From the NCBI GenBank assembly GCA_014529385.2, contig CM043966.1, positions 86,152,087 to 86,216,086 on the forward strand: DNA of 64,000 nucleotides, read 5' to 3'. Shown one piece after another: positions 54,667 to 64,000 of this stretch; positions within the stretch are counted from its first letter, which is position 1, and every line of letters starts with the position of its first letter. The notes beneath the pieces were generated by a model that was given only the letters and a program-made list of their open reading frames with translations, ran no database searches and was not told the origin of the DNA. A program made the translations under genes and the position numbers. The DNA comes from Adiantum capillus-veneris. Taxonomy: Eukaryota; Streptophyta; Polypodiopsida; Polypodiales; Pteridaceae.

Positions 54667-55580
54667 TGTGTTAGTAGGCTAACCCATGTAGCATTTTACG
54701 TGAGATTCATTGTAAAAACACTTATTCTTTTGATAAATTGGGAATATTGTAGCTCCTATTTGATGAGTGGATATTGTAATCTATGAGCCGGAGCTATAAG
54801 CTTCCATATTGTATCAGCTAATCCTTGGTTAGATCTCCCAGATGGTTAGTTTTTGACCTAAGAAACCTTGGCTAAGGTATAAAAGCAAACTTTGTAAAGT
54901 TTTCATTAAGTTTTTGGATAAGAAACACACAACGTGAGCTTACGATGCTCTCCTCTCTCCTTCTCCTGCTTCTATCTCCCTTGTCGATTGTCACATTGCA
55001 GTGTCGTCTATTGCATTGCAACCACAGGTAAGAGCTCTACACATTGACGTAAACATATCATGATAAATTGTAGCATTTGACGTCACTGACCCACGGTCTA
55101 AATCTCATCATAAGTAGGAATTTAAGCTATGAAATCACAAAGTAAGTATAGGTGGGGTATTGGGGCATCATTGCTAAGGATTTAGATGAATTCGGGTTCA
55201 GAAATGATTAGGTCTAAATCTCACTACTAATGTTAATAATCACATTTTTTTCCACTCATTGAAAGTGAGATAAGAGACCATAAGCATGTGTGCTAAGATC
55301 ATCTATATTTGTTCTAGAAGTTTCATAGCATTCGGATGTCGTTTGATGATGTAACGATCATGGTTTGCTTGCCGATTAGCTACTAGCTTTTGATGACTTA
55401 GGTCATTTGAGTGTAGCTTGAGTTAGATGCGAGTTTTTTGTTTTTTTTCAAGAGATTGACATCCTCTTGTAGCCTCCATGCACTAGTCAAGTCAGCTTCG
55501 TCCCATGGATTGACAATTACGTTCGTGGTTCTCGCTATGTCTGCAGTAAGATAAGAGTGAGGTTTGGAAACCCACCCACA
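54667..55580 (+). repeat. Putative LTR of a plus-strand Tat-like element (914 bp)
   Basis: Right end CCCACA is set by the PBS that starts at 55583. The left end is proposed at TGTGTTAG (54667), giving TGTG...CACA termini; no second copy of this LTR is present to confirm it. It contains a TATA-like box at 54878. The DNA to the left ends in a purine-rich stretch (54645-54665). Confidence 0.5.
54878..54885 (+). promoter_or_regulatory. TATA-like box in the putative LTR
   Basis: TATAAAAG about 211 bp from the proposed LTR start, in a suitable place for a U3 promoter. Not tested. Confidence 0.35.
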
Positions 55581-55582
55581 CT

Positions 55583-55600
55583 TGGCGTCGCTACTAGGGA
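55583..55600 (+). other. Tat-type primer binding site, degenerate
   Basis: TGGCGTCGCTACTAGGGA follows the LTR end by two bases. Compare TGGCGCCGTTGCCGGGGA. It shows that a 5' LTR precedes it and that DNA to the right is the leader of a plus-strand element. Confidence 0.6.
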
Positions 55601-57860
55601 TGAGTAGAACTAAACTAGGAAAAACAAGAGCGTCTAGTGTAGTTGTCCTTTAACTTCCTCTAGAATCACCTAGAGTTAAACTTTCTCTTTAAAATCACAA
55701 AGCTTAAGAGTGTTGTCTTTTGCTGTATAGAAGTATCTTGGGAGTAAATTGTACTTGTTGCTAACTACCTTGTAAGATTGTAGGATTACATTAGGATTTT
55801 GAGAATGATAGACGGACAAGACAAGTCTTAAGATCAATGCTCAGGAAACCATAAAAACAAGAAGTAAAGTGTTTGCAGACACCTTCCACAACCCAATTGC
55901 AGCAAAGCTTAGGAGTAGGGTAAGTAGAATCCAAGGTGGGATCTCAAATCATTGCTCACTTCAAAAGAGTCATCTGTGAGTTTTTTATGTGAAGTTATAG
56001 AATTTCAAGTCTACGGCTTGAAACAACATCAAAAGACTGTCAACCACTGAAACCAGCTGGAGATTATGCTCATAAAAGTTGTATGAACCAATGGGAGCAT
56101 AAGGATGCGTTTGAGGTAAGTTTTCAAGAGTTGACAAAAACTCAGATTATTTACATTTTCTTGAGAATTAAGGTGAAATTAAGTTTTGACTTGACTCAAA
56201 GGCTTAAAACATGTCACAAAAAGACTGACTATTCAAAAATTGCAAAAAATTATTCATTTTATGCCAAAAGTAAATAATTGTGATTATTTACATTTGGCTC
56301 AAATTAATCAAGATTGATACCAAAGACTCTATGCATGATTACAAACATCTTTTGTGAAGGCTCATAGAGTTTGGATAGAAAAACTTGGAAAAAACTGAAG
56401 TATGTACTGTTTGTCGAGAAATTGAGTTTGACTTTATAAATCTTGTTCAGATTTTGTGAAACTTGACTCAGAGGCTTAAAAGATGTCACAAAAAAACTGA
56501 CTATTGAAAAAAATGCAAAAATTGTTCATTTTAGGCTAAAAGTAAATATTTGTGATTACTTACATTTGGCTCAAATTCATCAAGATTGATACCAGAGACT
56601 CTATGCATTATTATAAACATCTTTTGTGAAGGCTCATAGAGTTTGGATCACAAAACAGGCCAAAAACTTGATAGAAATCAAAATCTGTATTGACTGTCAA
56701 GAAATTGAGTTTGACTTGATAAATCTTGTTCAAATTTTGTGAAACTTGACTTAGAGGCTTAGTTTAAAGTGTTTAACATGTGTGTATACTCAAAATGATA
56801 AAAAATATGCTCAAATTTGACACTTGTAAATAATTTCAATTATTCATTTTTGTCAAATTTTCAAGTATTTTGGCCAACCAAGCATACCACAAGATTTATC
56901 ATGTTGTATTGAACACTCACATCAAATTTGGTGAAATTTGGATCTTTAAAGTGAAAATTATGGCCAGTTTTGTAAAGAAAATATGCGGACACAAAACTGT
57001 TGACAAATTGAGCAGGGTTTATCCAAACTTTGTAAAACTTTGCTAGGGAGCTTAAGTTGAGTTGCTTTACCTAGTTGTATCATCATCTTGGCAAAACAAA
57101 TCTAAAAAGTCCTAGAAGGAAACAATCACGATTATTTACATCTGCCTCAGATTTGAGATTTTTGCACAATTGAGTACACCACAGGGTTAAGCACATCAAG
57201 TAGACTACTCATATCAAGTTTGGTGAAATTTGGATCACAAAGGTGAGACCTAAGTCAGATCCTTTAAAACTGAGTCAGCGAACGCTAAACAGTTGGTGAT
57301 CGTTCAAGCCGAGATCATTAGAATTCTAGCCCAATTTTGGAAGGTACTGCCACAATTCAACCAAGAAGCTAGAAGTGATTGTTCCCGCCAGAAATTGGCT
57401 AGTGCAAGTAATTCCACTGTAAATTGAGCTTTCAGTTGGACGAATAGGGACACAAATCACGGTGATTGCAAGTTAGGTTATTCAGGGCATAGATTTTTAT
57501 CATTTCAAAGGCTGCAATCAATTCTGACACTTTTGAGCTAGAGTTAATCAACTCTTGAGAGTCTAAGGGCAATCAACTGCCAAAAGTAATTTGTCCAAAG
57601 CAGTCTTATCAAACTTGAGCAGGAGTAATTCTGTTAATCAACAACAGGATCTGCTAAGAGATAGTTCTTAGAGACCAAGACAACATGGAGTCAAGTCGAG
57701 CCAAGAGTTCAAATGCACAAGAACCAACCCAGTATTAGTAGAAACACATGCACAACTGCAATAGAGCAAATTTTACAGCTATATGGCTACAATGGAGATA
57801 AGGTTTTTTATACAGATTTGGAAGGGGCCATAGGTATCTTATGAGTGTCAAAAGCAACAC
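55601..57860 (+). other. Leader of the plus-strand Tat-like element
   Basis: About 2.26 kb, non-coding, AT-rich, with the palindrome array annotated separately. A single open stretch at 56083-56277 is part of the repeat and not a gene. Confidence 0.5.
56133..57139 (+). repeat. Palindrome-bearing tandem repeats in the third leader
   Basis: Best copy at 56270-56291: arms GTAAATAAT and ATTATTTAC around loop TGTG. Variants at 56133 (half), 56542, 56826 and 57118, spaced 137, 272, 284 and 292 bp. The flanking DNA repeats too: 'atgtcacaaaaa' (56211, 56483), 'gtttggat' with 'tcatagag' (56360, 56632), 'gaaacttgact' (56457, 56741). Counterpart of the arrays in leaders A and B. Confidence 0.78.
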
Positions 57861-59850
57861 ATAAGCAATGATCATATTGATTAAAGTAAAGCCAGATTCA
57901 ACGAACTCCCAGACATTCATAGACTTCAGTGGATCTAGGTATTGCAAGTTTGAAGATGAGGTGCAGATAGAGGTGAAAAATATGGATTTAAGTGGTTATC
58001 CAAAAACCTGCACAAGCCCGCAAAGCATCCATTTAGTGCATATGCAATCAGGATTGTTGTACATGGATTACATTGGTCAAATCTAGAGTTGAGAGCTTGT
58101 AATGGAAGATCCAATAGATTAGCCACCACCAATAGAAGCAAGTCTAATTGGAGAACCAAGTCAAAGGAAGTATAAAGGTCAGGATGAAGCCGAAAAATTC
58201 CATAGTGTTTAAGCAAGTACATGTGACCAAGATCACATATGCATATCAAGATACAGACAGTAATGAATACCAACCGGTTCATGACCTTGTAAAAGCCCCT
58301 ATGGATGTTAAACTTGGAGTCAAAGACTATCTGAAGATGATGCAAAGCCTCAAGTTACCAGAACAGGTGATAGATAGATCAAAGTCAATGGGAGCTAAAG
58401 TCCATAAAGCTACACAAAGGTCACCACCAAAATCTCCTCCGAAGAGAAAGATTATGCCAAAAAGTACAGTGGATCTATTAAGATCAAGGTTTACCCAAAT
58501 GCAGGCGGAAAATTCTCAACATTTTCAATCAAAAGGTGCAGTATTATAGAAAAATGAGCCAGCATCAACAAAAGTAGGTGATCAAGACAAAGTCAATGTA
58601 GAAACATTTCAACCCACAGCGGACACTACCACAACAAAATCAATCAGTACAGAAAGAAATCATGAGAAGATCAAGTGCAACATCACCAGTGAAAACGAAG
58701 AAAAGATGTCAAGTGAAGTAAAGCTAGTAGATTTTCAGTTAGACAATAACCTCATGTCTTTTTGCACTTGGAAAAAATGTGGCCAACCACAACTAGAAGA
58801 TGCTCCTAAATTTGTGAGCATATCTAGGAAAAAATGAGCATAATACTAGCGAATCATCTACACCGCCATTCAAGTAGGTCCATAGATCATCATCGCCTAG
58901 TTCCATGTGATCACAACAAAAGATCTTACAGATAACATCATAGTGGGACTTCCAATGGCCCAGAAGATATTAGAGATACAGAGTTCAAACATGATGGAGT
59001 CATTAGAGACAACAAAGAATGAAGACAAAGACTGGTCATTGGTGGACGACAACACAAAGTCCTCAAGCACAATTAAAATGGAGATTGATATCAAATTAGA
59101 TCTGATTGAAGATGATTCATTTCCATCAGACATAACCTCAGAAGAGCTCAAAGCAGATAAGGCATCAAGAAGTGAATATTAAACAGAGCAAAGAGAAACC
59201 ACGAAATCTATTGAGCTGAGAATTCCACCAAGACAAGAAGTAAAGAAGATCAAAATTGCAAAGACTGAGGACGCAATAGAAATTCCAAAGATCCAGACAT
59301 TGCCAACTAAATCAGTTGATGAAAGTCATATTGGAAAACAGAGTCTCAAGCCACCGTCCATAGAGACATATTTAGATCAAGATGAGACCGTGACAAAAGC
59401 AGGACATAAAACATCAATAGAACCTCCAATGAGAATAGTTGTAGTTCTCAGTAGTACAAAAGGATCAAGTGTTAGATGCAATGCTCTATTGGGTAATGAA
59501 GCAAAGTGCAATATTGTTGTAGATAGCATCCAAAGAGTACTCAAGATCACTCCAGGAAAACAGATACAGGTACCACTAATGCTAGATTTAGAGTTGCAAA
59601 AGTCACAATAATCAAAGACAAATCTTGCATACAAAGTTAAAGCTAAAATGGACCTTCCACCGATTAACACAAAAGGTGTGATAACATATGCCTCCACATC
59701 AAAGAACCCTTGTGGATCAAATACTTCTAGCAAGTCAGGCTTTCAAAACTTCAAGTCAATTGTTGATCCAACTAAATCTTCTAAGGAGACACCAAAAAAG
59801 CAAAGATATATCAGCCCAAGTACTCAAAAAATGTAAGGTTTCTAGTTTCT
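57861..59850 (+). pseudogene. Unrecognised decayed ORF between leader and LTR-like segment
   Basis: About 2 kb mainly in one plus-strand frame (58148 onward) with stops near 58547, 58835, 59180, 59609 and 59834, after a first part in another frame (57868-58086). Readable pieces: F-I-D-F-S-G-S-R-Y-C-K-F-E-D-E, D-L-V-K-A-P-M-D-V-K-L-G-V-K-D-Y-L-K-M-M, S-P-P-K-S-P-P-K-R-K, C-T-W-K-K-C-G-Q-P, long Lys/Glu/Ser/Thr stretches, and V-R-C-N-A-L-L-G-N-E-A-K-C-N-I-V (59480), faintly like a protease active site with lost residues. Being next after the leader, it may be the gag of this element, but no knuckle was found. Function unknown. Confidence 0.4.
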
Positions 59851-60202
59851 TAAACCTTAGAGATTGTATAAAGCCTAATCAAATTGATCCATTGTTAAGA
59901 AAGCAATGTAGAATTGTCCAACTCTGGCAAATATTGGTATTTTTGAAACCGTAATCATGACTTTACTATGGTTAGAAATTTTCAAAACTGAATTCCGATA
60001 AAAACTGGCAAAGTTATGGCCCCTGGAAGTTTACACTGTGAATTAGATTAATTAAATAAATTGTAAGGTTTTGGTAATCATTACTGCAAAATACTTTTAT
60101 CATACATCCTTAGATATATACAGATAATTGTAGATATTTTCAAAATTAAACATGAAAAGGGCCAGATAATAGAAAAAAATCAATTTTGTGTATCTGGGGG
60201 GC
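59851..60202 (+). other. Non-coding stretch before the LTR-like segment
   Basis: No ORF. Ends with a G-rich run (tctggggggc, 60193-60202) that could serve as a polypurine tract. Confidence 0.35.
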
Positions 60203-60440
60203 TGTGTGGGATAGTAATGAGCTTGCCCAGGATGGAATTAGCAGCAGGTGGCGCTAGGGGAAGGTTGGGGACTGCCTTGATGTGCAAGTAATTGCCAGAA
60301 GCAGCCTAAGACCTCTGAAAACCTATAAATAGACCCCCCCTCTTCACAAAAAAAAATCAGACTCGGAGTCCTGGGTATTTCTCTCTCACATAGGGAGAAA
60401 ACTCTACACAAAAATCACTAGAGAGCAAACATCTAGTTGA
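60203..60440 (+). repeat. LTR-like segment with TATA box
   Basis: Starts TGTGTGGG after a G-rich run. GC-richer than its surroundings, with a good TATA box and a pyrimidine-rich stretch (ttctctctcac) after it. It could be the start of a 3' LTR of the plus-strand element or the short 5' LTR of another element whose leader is the tandem array that follows. End uncertain. Confidence 0.4.
60323..60332 (+). promoter_or_regulatory. TATA box CTATAAATAG
   Basis: Close to the plant TATA consensus, about 120 bp after the proposed LTR start; a CT-rich stretch at 60378-60391 could hold the start site. Confidence 0.5.
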
Positions 60441-63400
60441 TTATCCACGGTAATTATCCTTAATCCCTTTTTAATTAGAAAATTATGCTAATTTATCTAT
60501 ATTTTCTTAATTAATCTAATTACTTACGATTAACCATATTTACACTCTAAATTACTCTCTTAACTCTTAATACCTGTTGATTCCTTAGATTAAAATTAGG
60601 AATATTAATCTAATTAATTATTAAGCCATATTAGGGCTAAAATTAATCTTTTTGGTCATAAATTAAGGATAATAATACAAATTAAACTTAGATTAGTATA
60701 AGATAATTATTAGAGCTAGATTAGACTGTCAAGATGCTAGAAACATTATCTCTTAATTTTTTATTAGTTTTTTTAATTAATTAGGGAGGAATTAGCTATT
60801 TTTAATTAAAAACCTGATGCGAATCCTACTAAATTAGCTCAAAAATTCTTAAGTTAACTATCACATTTAGGAAACATTGTTAGAAACATGAGATAAATTC
60901 TTCATTAATAGTTAATTTATCTAAGTAATTAATTAGGCAACAATTATTTATTTTTAAGCATAAATTAAAGAGGGAAATAGTTAAATTACTTAGATAAATA
61001 TACAATAATGATCAAATATAGAAATCAATGTTAACGCTAGGTTGGTAACCTAACAGGACATAAAAGTGTCCTTTTAGAGTTTTGGAAAAAACCTCCAAAA
61101 CCATAGTAAATCCACTCATTTTGTAAAATCCTTTCATGAGGTTATAGTTCAAGGCGTACTACACATAGAAAAAATAAGAAACTTGTAAAATTTCTCATCA
61201 GTTGGTCACACCAAGCCTCCAAAGTTGATGGACCAGTACATTTTCATCAAAACAGTCATTTCTTACTTTTTGCTGCATAAAAATAAGATTAGGGATTTTT
61301 GTAGGACTTGAGATAAATTCCCTAGTTAACTTCAATGGGTTGGTGATCAGAACATATGATTGCTTCTCACTCACTATTTTTTGTTTTGCCAAAAGAAATA
61401 GGTACAAAAAAGTTAATTTTTACCATTCTGTAAAGCTATCATCAAAGTTTCTATAGCCATGCTCAATACAAATAATATATGCATGTTTCCTTAGTTCCCT
61501 ATTGTCCTTTAGGTTCATAAGGAGCCATGGAGCATGTCAAAAGAATAATACATCTCTTACCAAGGGGAATGTTGGGGACAAAGATGAAGTGCTAAATACA
61601 GCAAACATGAAAAAACTGGGTTCAACATTATGAGTTGTAGAATCCCATAGAAACTATTCAATATCTAGCCAAATTTGATCCTTATGACTAGATATGGTTA
61701 CTACCTACAAAATGCATATAGTTGTCACAAGAAACTAACAATATTGAAAAAGCTATACTTGATATACTAGAATGATATACTAGAATGTTTCGTTTTCTTC
61801 TATAATTGAAAAAATCAACCATCGTTTTCTACCATGCAAAATAGGGTATTAGGTGCCCCAAAACTCAAGGAATATTAGCTTTATGTTACAATATGCGACA
61901 TAGAAAATCAAAACTGCGTTTGGATATCATGAAAGCCACCAAAAAAATCATAGAATAGCCAAAATTGGCTAAAAAACAGGATTTGACAATTTTTGTAATT
62001 TGGTCATAACTTACAACTTTTAACATTTATTTCTCCCTAGAAGCATCAGGACATGTTGAGGACTACTAAAGATAGTTCTCTAGCATTATAGACTTCACAA
62101 ACATGAATTCTAGAGTGGTATAGTTGCAAAAAGTTGAAAAAAGCCAAAAATAGGACCCGTTTTTTTCACACAGTTTAGGTTGTCAAATGTTGTGCAAGGA
62201 CAAGGTTAAAGATGGAATTGATATTCCAAAAAAATGTCGAGTTTTTTTCAGCTCATGAGACAACTTTCTAGACAGATAGCACCTGAAAATCCATTTTGAA
62301 ACTCTTGACATAATTCAAGGAAAATGGTCACTTAACAGGACATAAAAGTGTCCCATTACCAACCTAGTGTTAAGAAGCCACCATAATTAGGGCATGCACA
62401 AAAGATTAGTTTATCTAGTTAATTAGGCCAAAATTGTTTTTTTTTAGCAAATTAAATGGGGGAAATTAGTTATATTACTTAGATAATTACACAATAACTT
62501 TTAAAGATAAAGATCAATGTTAAGAAGCCGGTATAATTAGGGCATGCAGATAAAATTATTTTATCTAATTAATTAGACCAAAATTGTCATTTTTTAAGCA
62601 TAAATTAAGGGGGGAAATTAGTTAAGGTACTTAGATAGCTATACAGTAATTATTCAAGATAGAAATCAATGTTAAAAAGCCAAGATAATTAGGGAATTCA
62701 CAAAAAAATAGTTTATCTAATAAATTAGGCAAAATTTATCTATTTTGAGTATAAATTAAAGGTAAAAATTAGTTATATTACTTAGATATTTATACGGTAA
62801 TTATCAGAGATAGAAATCAATGCTAGAAAGGTGGGATAATTAGGGCATGTACAAAAAATTAATTTATCTAATTAATTAGGCCAAAATTTCTTGTTTTTTT
62901 AGCATAAATTAAAGGAGAAAATTAGTTAAATTACTTATATAATTATACAATAATTATCAAAGATATCAATCAATGTTGCGAAGTTGGGATAATTAGAGTA
63001 TGCATAGAAAAATATTTTATCTAATTAATTAAGCCAAAATTGTTTGTTTTTTAGTATAAATTATTTTGTGTGTGTTTTTTAGTTAAGGTACTTAGATAAT
63101 GATACAATAATTATCAAAGATAGAAATCAATGTTAGAAAGCCGAGATAGTTACAACAAGCACACAAAATTAGTTTATCTAGTTGATTAGACCAAACTTGT
63201 CTATTTTTTAGCATAAATTAAACGAGGAAATTAGTTAAATTACTTAGATAATTATACAATAACTTACAAAGATAAAAATCAATGTTAGGAAGCCAAGATA
63301 ATTAGGGTATGCACATAAAATTATTTTATCTAATGAATTAGGCCAAAATTGCCTGTTTTTTAGCATAAATTAAAGGGGGAAATTAGTTAAGGTACTTAGA

Positions 63401-64000
63401 TAACTTTACGGTAATTATTATAGATAGAAATCAATGTTAAAATAGTTAAGGTACTTAGATAATTATACGATAATTATCAAAGATAGAAATCAATGTTAGG
63501 AAGCCTAGATAATTAGGGCATACACATAAAATTAGTTTATCTAATTAATTAGGCCAAAATTGTTTATTATTTATCATAAATTAAAAGAGAAAATTAGTTA
63601 CATTACTTAGATAATTATAAAATAATTATCAAAGATATCAATCAATGTTAAGAAGCCAGGATAATTAGGTCATGCACAAAAAAATAGTTTATCTAATTAA
63701 TTAGGCCAAAATTGTTTGTTTTTTTAGAATAAAATAAAGGGGGAAATTAGTTAAATTATTTAGATAATTATTAGAGATAGAAATCAATGTTAGAAAGCCC
63801 AGATAATTAGGGCATACACATAAAATTAGTTTATCAATTAATTAGACAAAAAATTGTCTATTTTTTAGCATAAATTAAAGGGAAAGATTAGTTAAATTTC
63901 TTAGATAATTATATAGTAATTATCAAAGGTAGAAACTCGAGATAGTTAGGTCATGCAAAGATAATTAGTTTAGCTATTTATCTTAGTTAATATTGTCTGA
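60441..64000. repeat. AT-rich tandem array, unit about 150 bp, continuing past the window
   Basis: Degenerate units repeat 'gatagaaatcaatgttaag', 'agataattagggcatgcac', 'tttatctaattaattaggcc', 'agcataaattaaaggggg', 'agttaaattacttag', 'ataattatacaataattatc'. The 'ataattaggg' phrase begins near 62388, 62530, 62683, 62835, 62986, 63298, 63508, 63660 and 63800, with changed forms near 63147 and 63943, so spacing is about 150 with some irregular steps. Arms GATAATTAT and ATAATTATC around a 3-nt loop make a palindrome in most units. Diverged units lie at 60441-61034; the part 61035-62369 is an insertion. Confidence 0.85.
61035..62369. mobile_element. Non-autonomous DNA transposon with CACTA-like inverted ends (1335 bp)
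   Basis: Left end CGCTAGGTTGGTAA; right end on the minus strand CACTAGGTTGGTAA, 13 of 14 matching. Both ends also carry GGACA, 6 bases, TGTCC a few bases inside. TTAA stands on each side (61031-61034 and 62370-62373), and the neighbouring tandem units read 'caatgttaagaag' without interruption, so TTAA is the duplicated target. No transposase ORF; the longest open stretch is 69 residues without motif. TIRs resemble CACTA (En/Spm) ends, but those usually duplicate 3 bp, so the superfamily is open. Confidence 0.75.

Noticed and set aside
60203-60440. Host gene promoter
   Set aside because: A good TATA box, but downstream is a non-coding tandem array and a G-rich run precedes a TG start, so an LTR is more likely.
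60441-64000. CRISPR-like array
   Set aside because: Units are about 150 bp, diverged throughout, with no alternation of constant repeats and unique spacers; the context is a plant repeat.
1-64000. rRNA or tRNA genes
   Set aside because: No stretch with tRNA A/B boxes in cloverleaf context or rRNA-like sequence was recognised; tRNA similarity is limited to PBS sites.

Overview
The window is intergenic DNA from a large, repeat-rich land-plant nuclear genome. No host gene was recognised. Evidence for a plant: Ty3/gypsy elements of two kinds (one with an integrase-linked chromodomain-like tail, several of Tat/Ogre-Athila type with PBSs derived from TGGCGCC...GCCGGGGA), Ty1/copia elements primed by initiator tRNA-Met, nested insertion, and premature stops consistent with methyl-CpG decay. 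The species cannot be fixed from sequence alone.

Layout. (1) 1-7078: element A, a minus-strand Tat-like gypsy element cut by the left edge (protease, gag, long leader with palindromic repeats, PBS, 5' LTR). (2) 7079 to about 16340: element B, a second minus-strand Tat-like element with integrase, RNase H, RT, protease, gag and a repeat-bearing leader. (3) 16.3-19 kb: small fragments, including an LTR piece and a third gag/protease remnant (element C). (4) 19-23.4 kb: non-coding DNA with a GAGCTC hairpin array, two foldback elements carrying homopolymer runs, and an unidentified decayed ORF. (5) 23.4-26.9 kb: a truncated chromovirus-type element (LTR, PBS, start of gag) abutting the PBS and LTR of a minus-strand element D. 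(6) 27689-47839: a nest of three LTR retrotransposons, each closed by matching 5-bp target-site duplications. Copia element F (TSD acatc) is the host; chromovirus-like E (31768-40690, TSD tgcca) sits in its gag; copia element G (41630-47297, TSD cctcc) sits in its leader. LTR divergence (F about 4.7%, G about 1.4% by eye) agrees with that order. (7) 49.2-60.2 kb: plus-strand Tat-like remnants (RNase H, integrase, a protease-like domain, an LTR with PBS, a palindrome-bearing leader, a decayed ORF). (8) 60.2 kb to the end: a TATA-bearing LTR-like segment running into a tandem array of about 150-bp units, interrupted by a 1335-bp terminal-inverted-repeat transposon whose empty site is visible in the neighbouring units.

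None of the elements looks autonomous: every coding region has stops, frameshifts, deletions or lost catalytic residues. Intact LTR pairs, PBSs and PPTs suggest E, F and G moved fairly recently, possibly with proteins supplied in trans.

The most unusual signal is architectural. Leaders of three different Tat-like elements, and two further arrays, are built of degenerate tandem units (about 150 or about 270-300 bp), each carrying one short palindrome of 16-22 bp (about 48 bp in the GAGCTC array). The palindrome sequence differs completely between arrays, while the spacing and the short central loop are retained.
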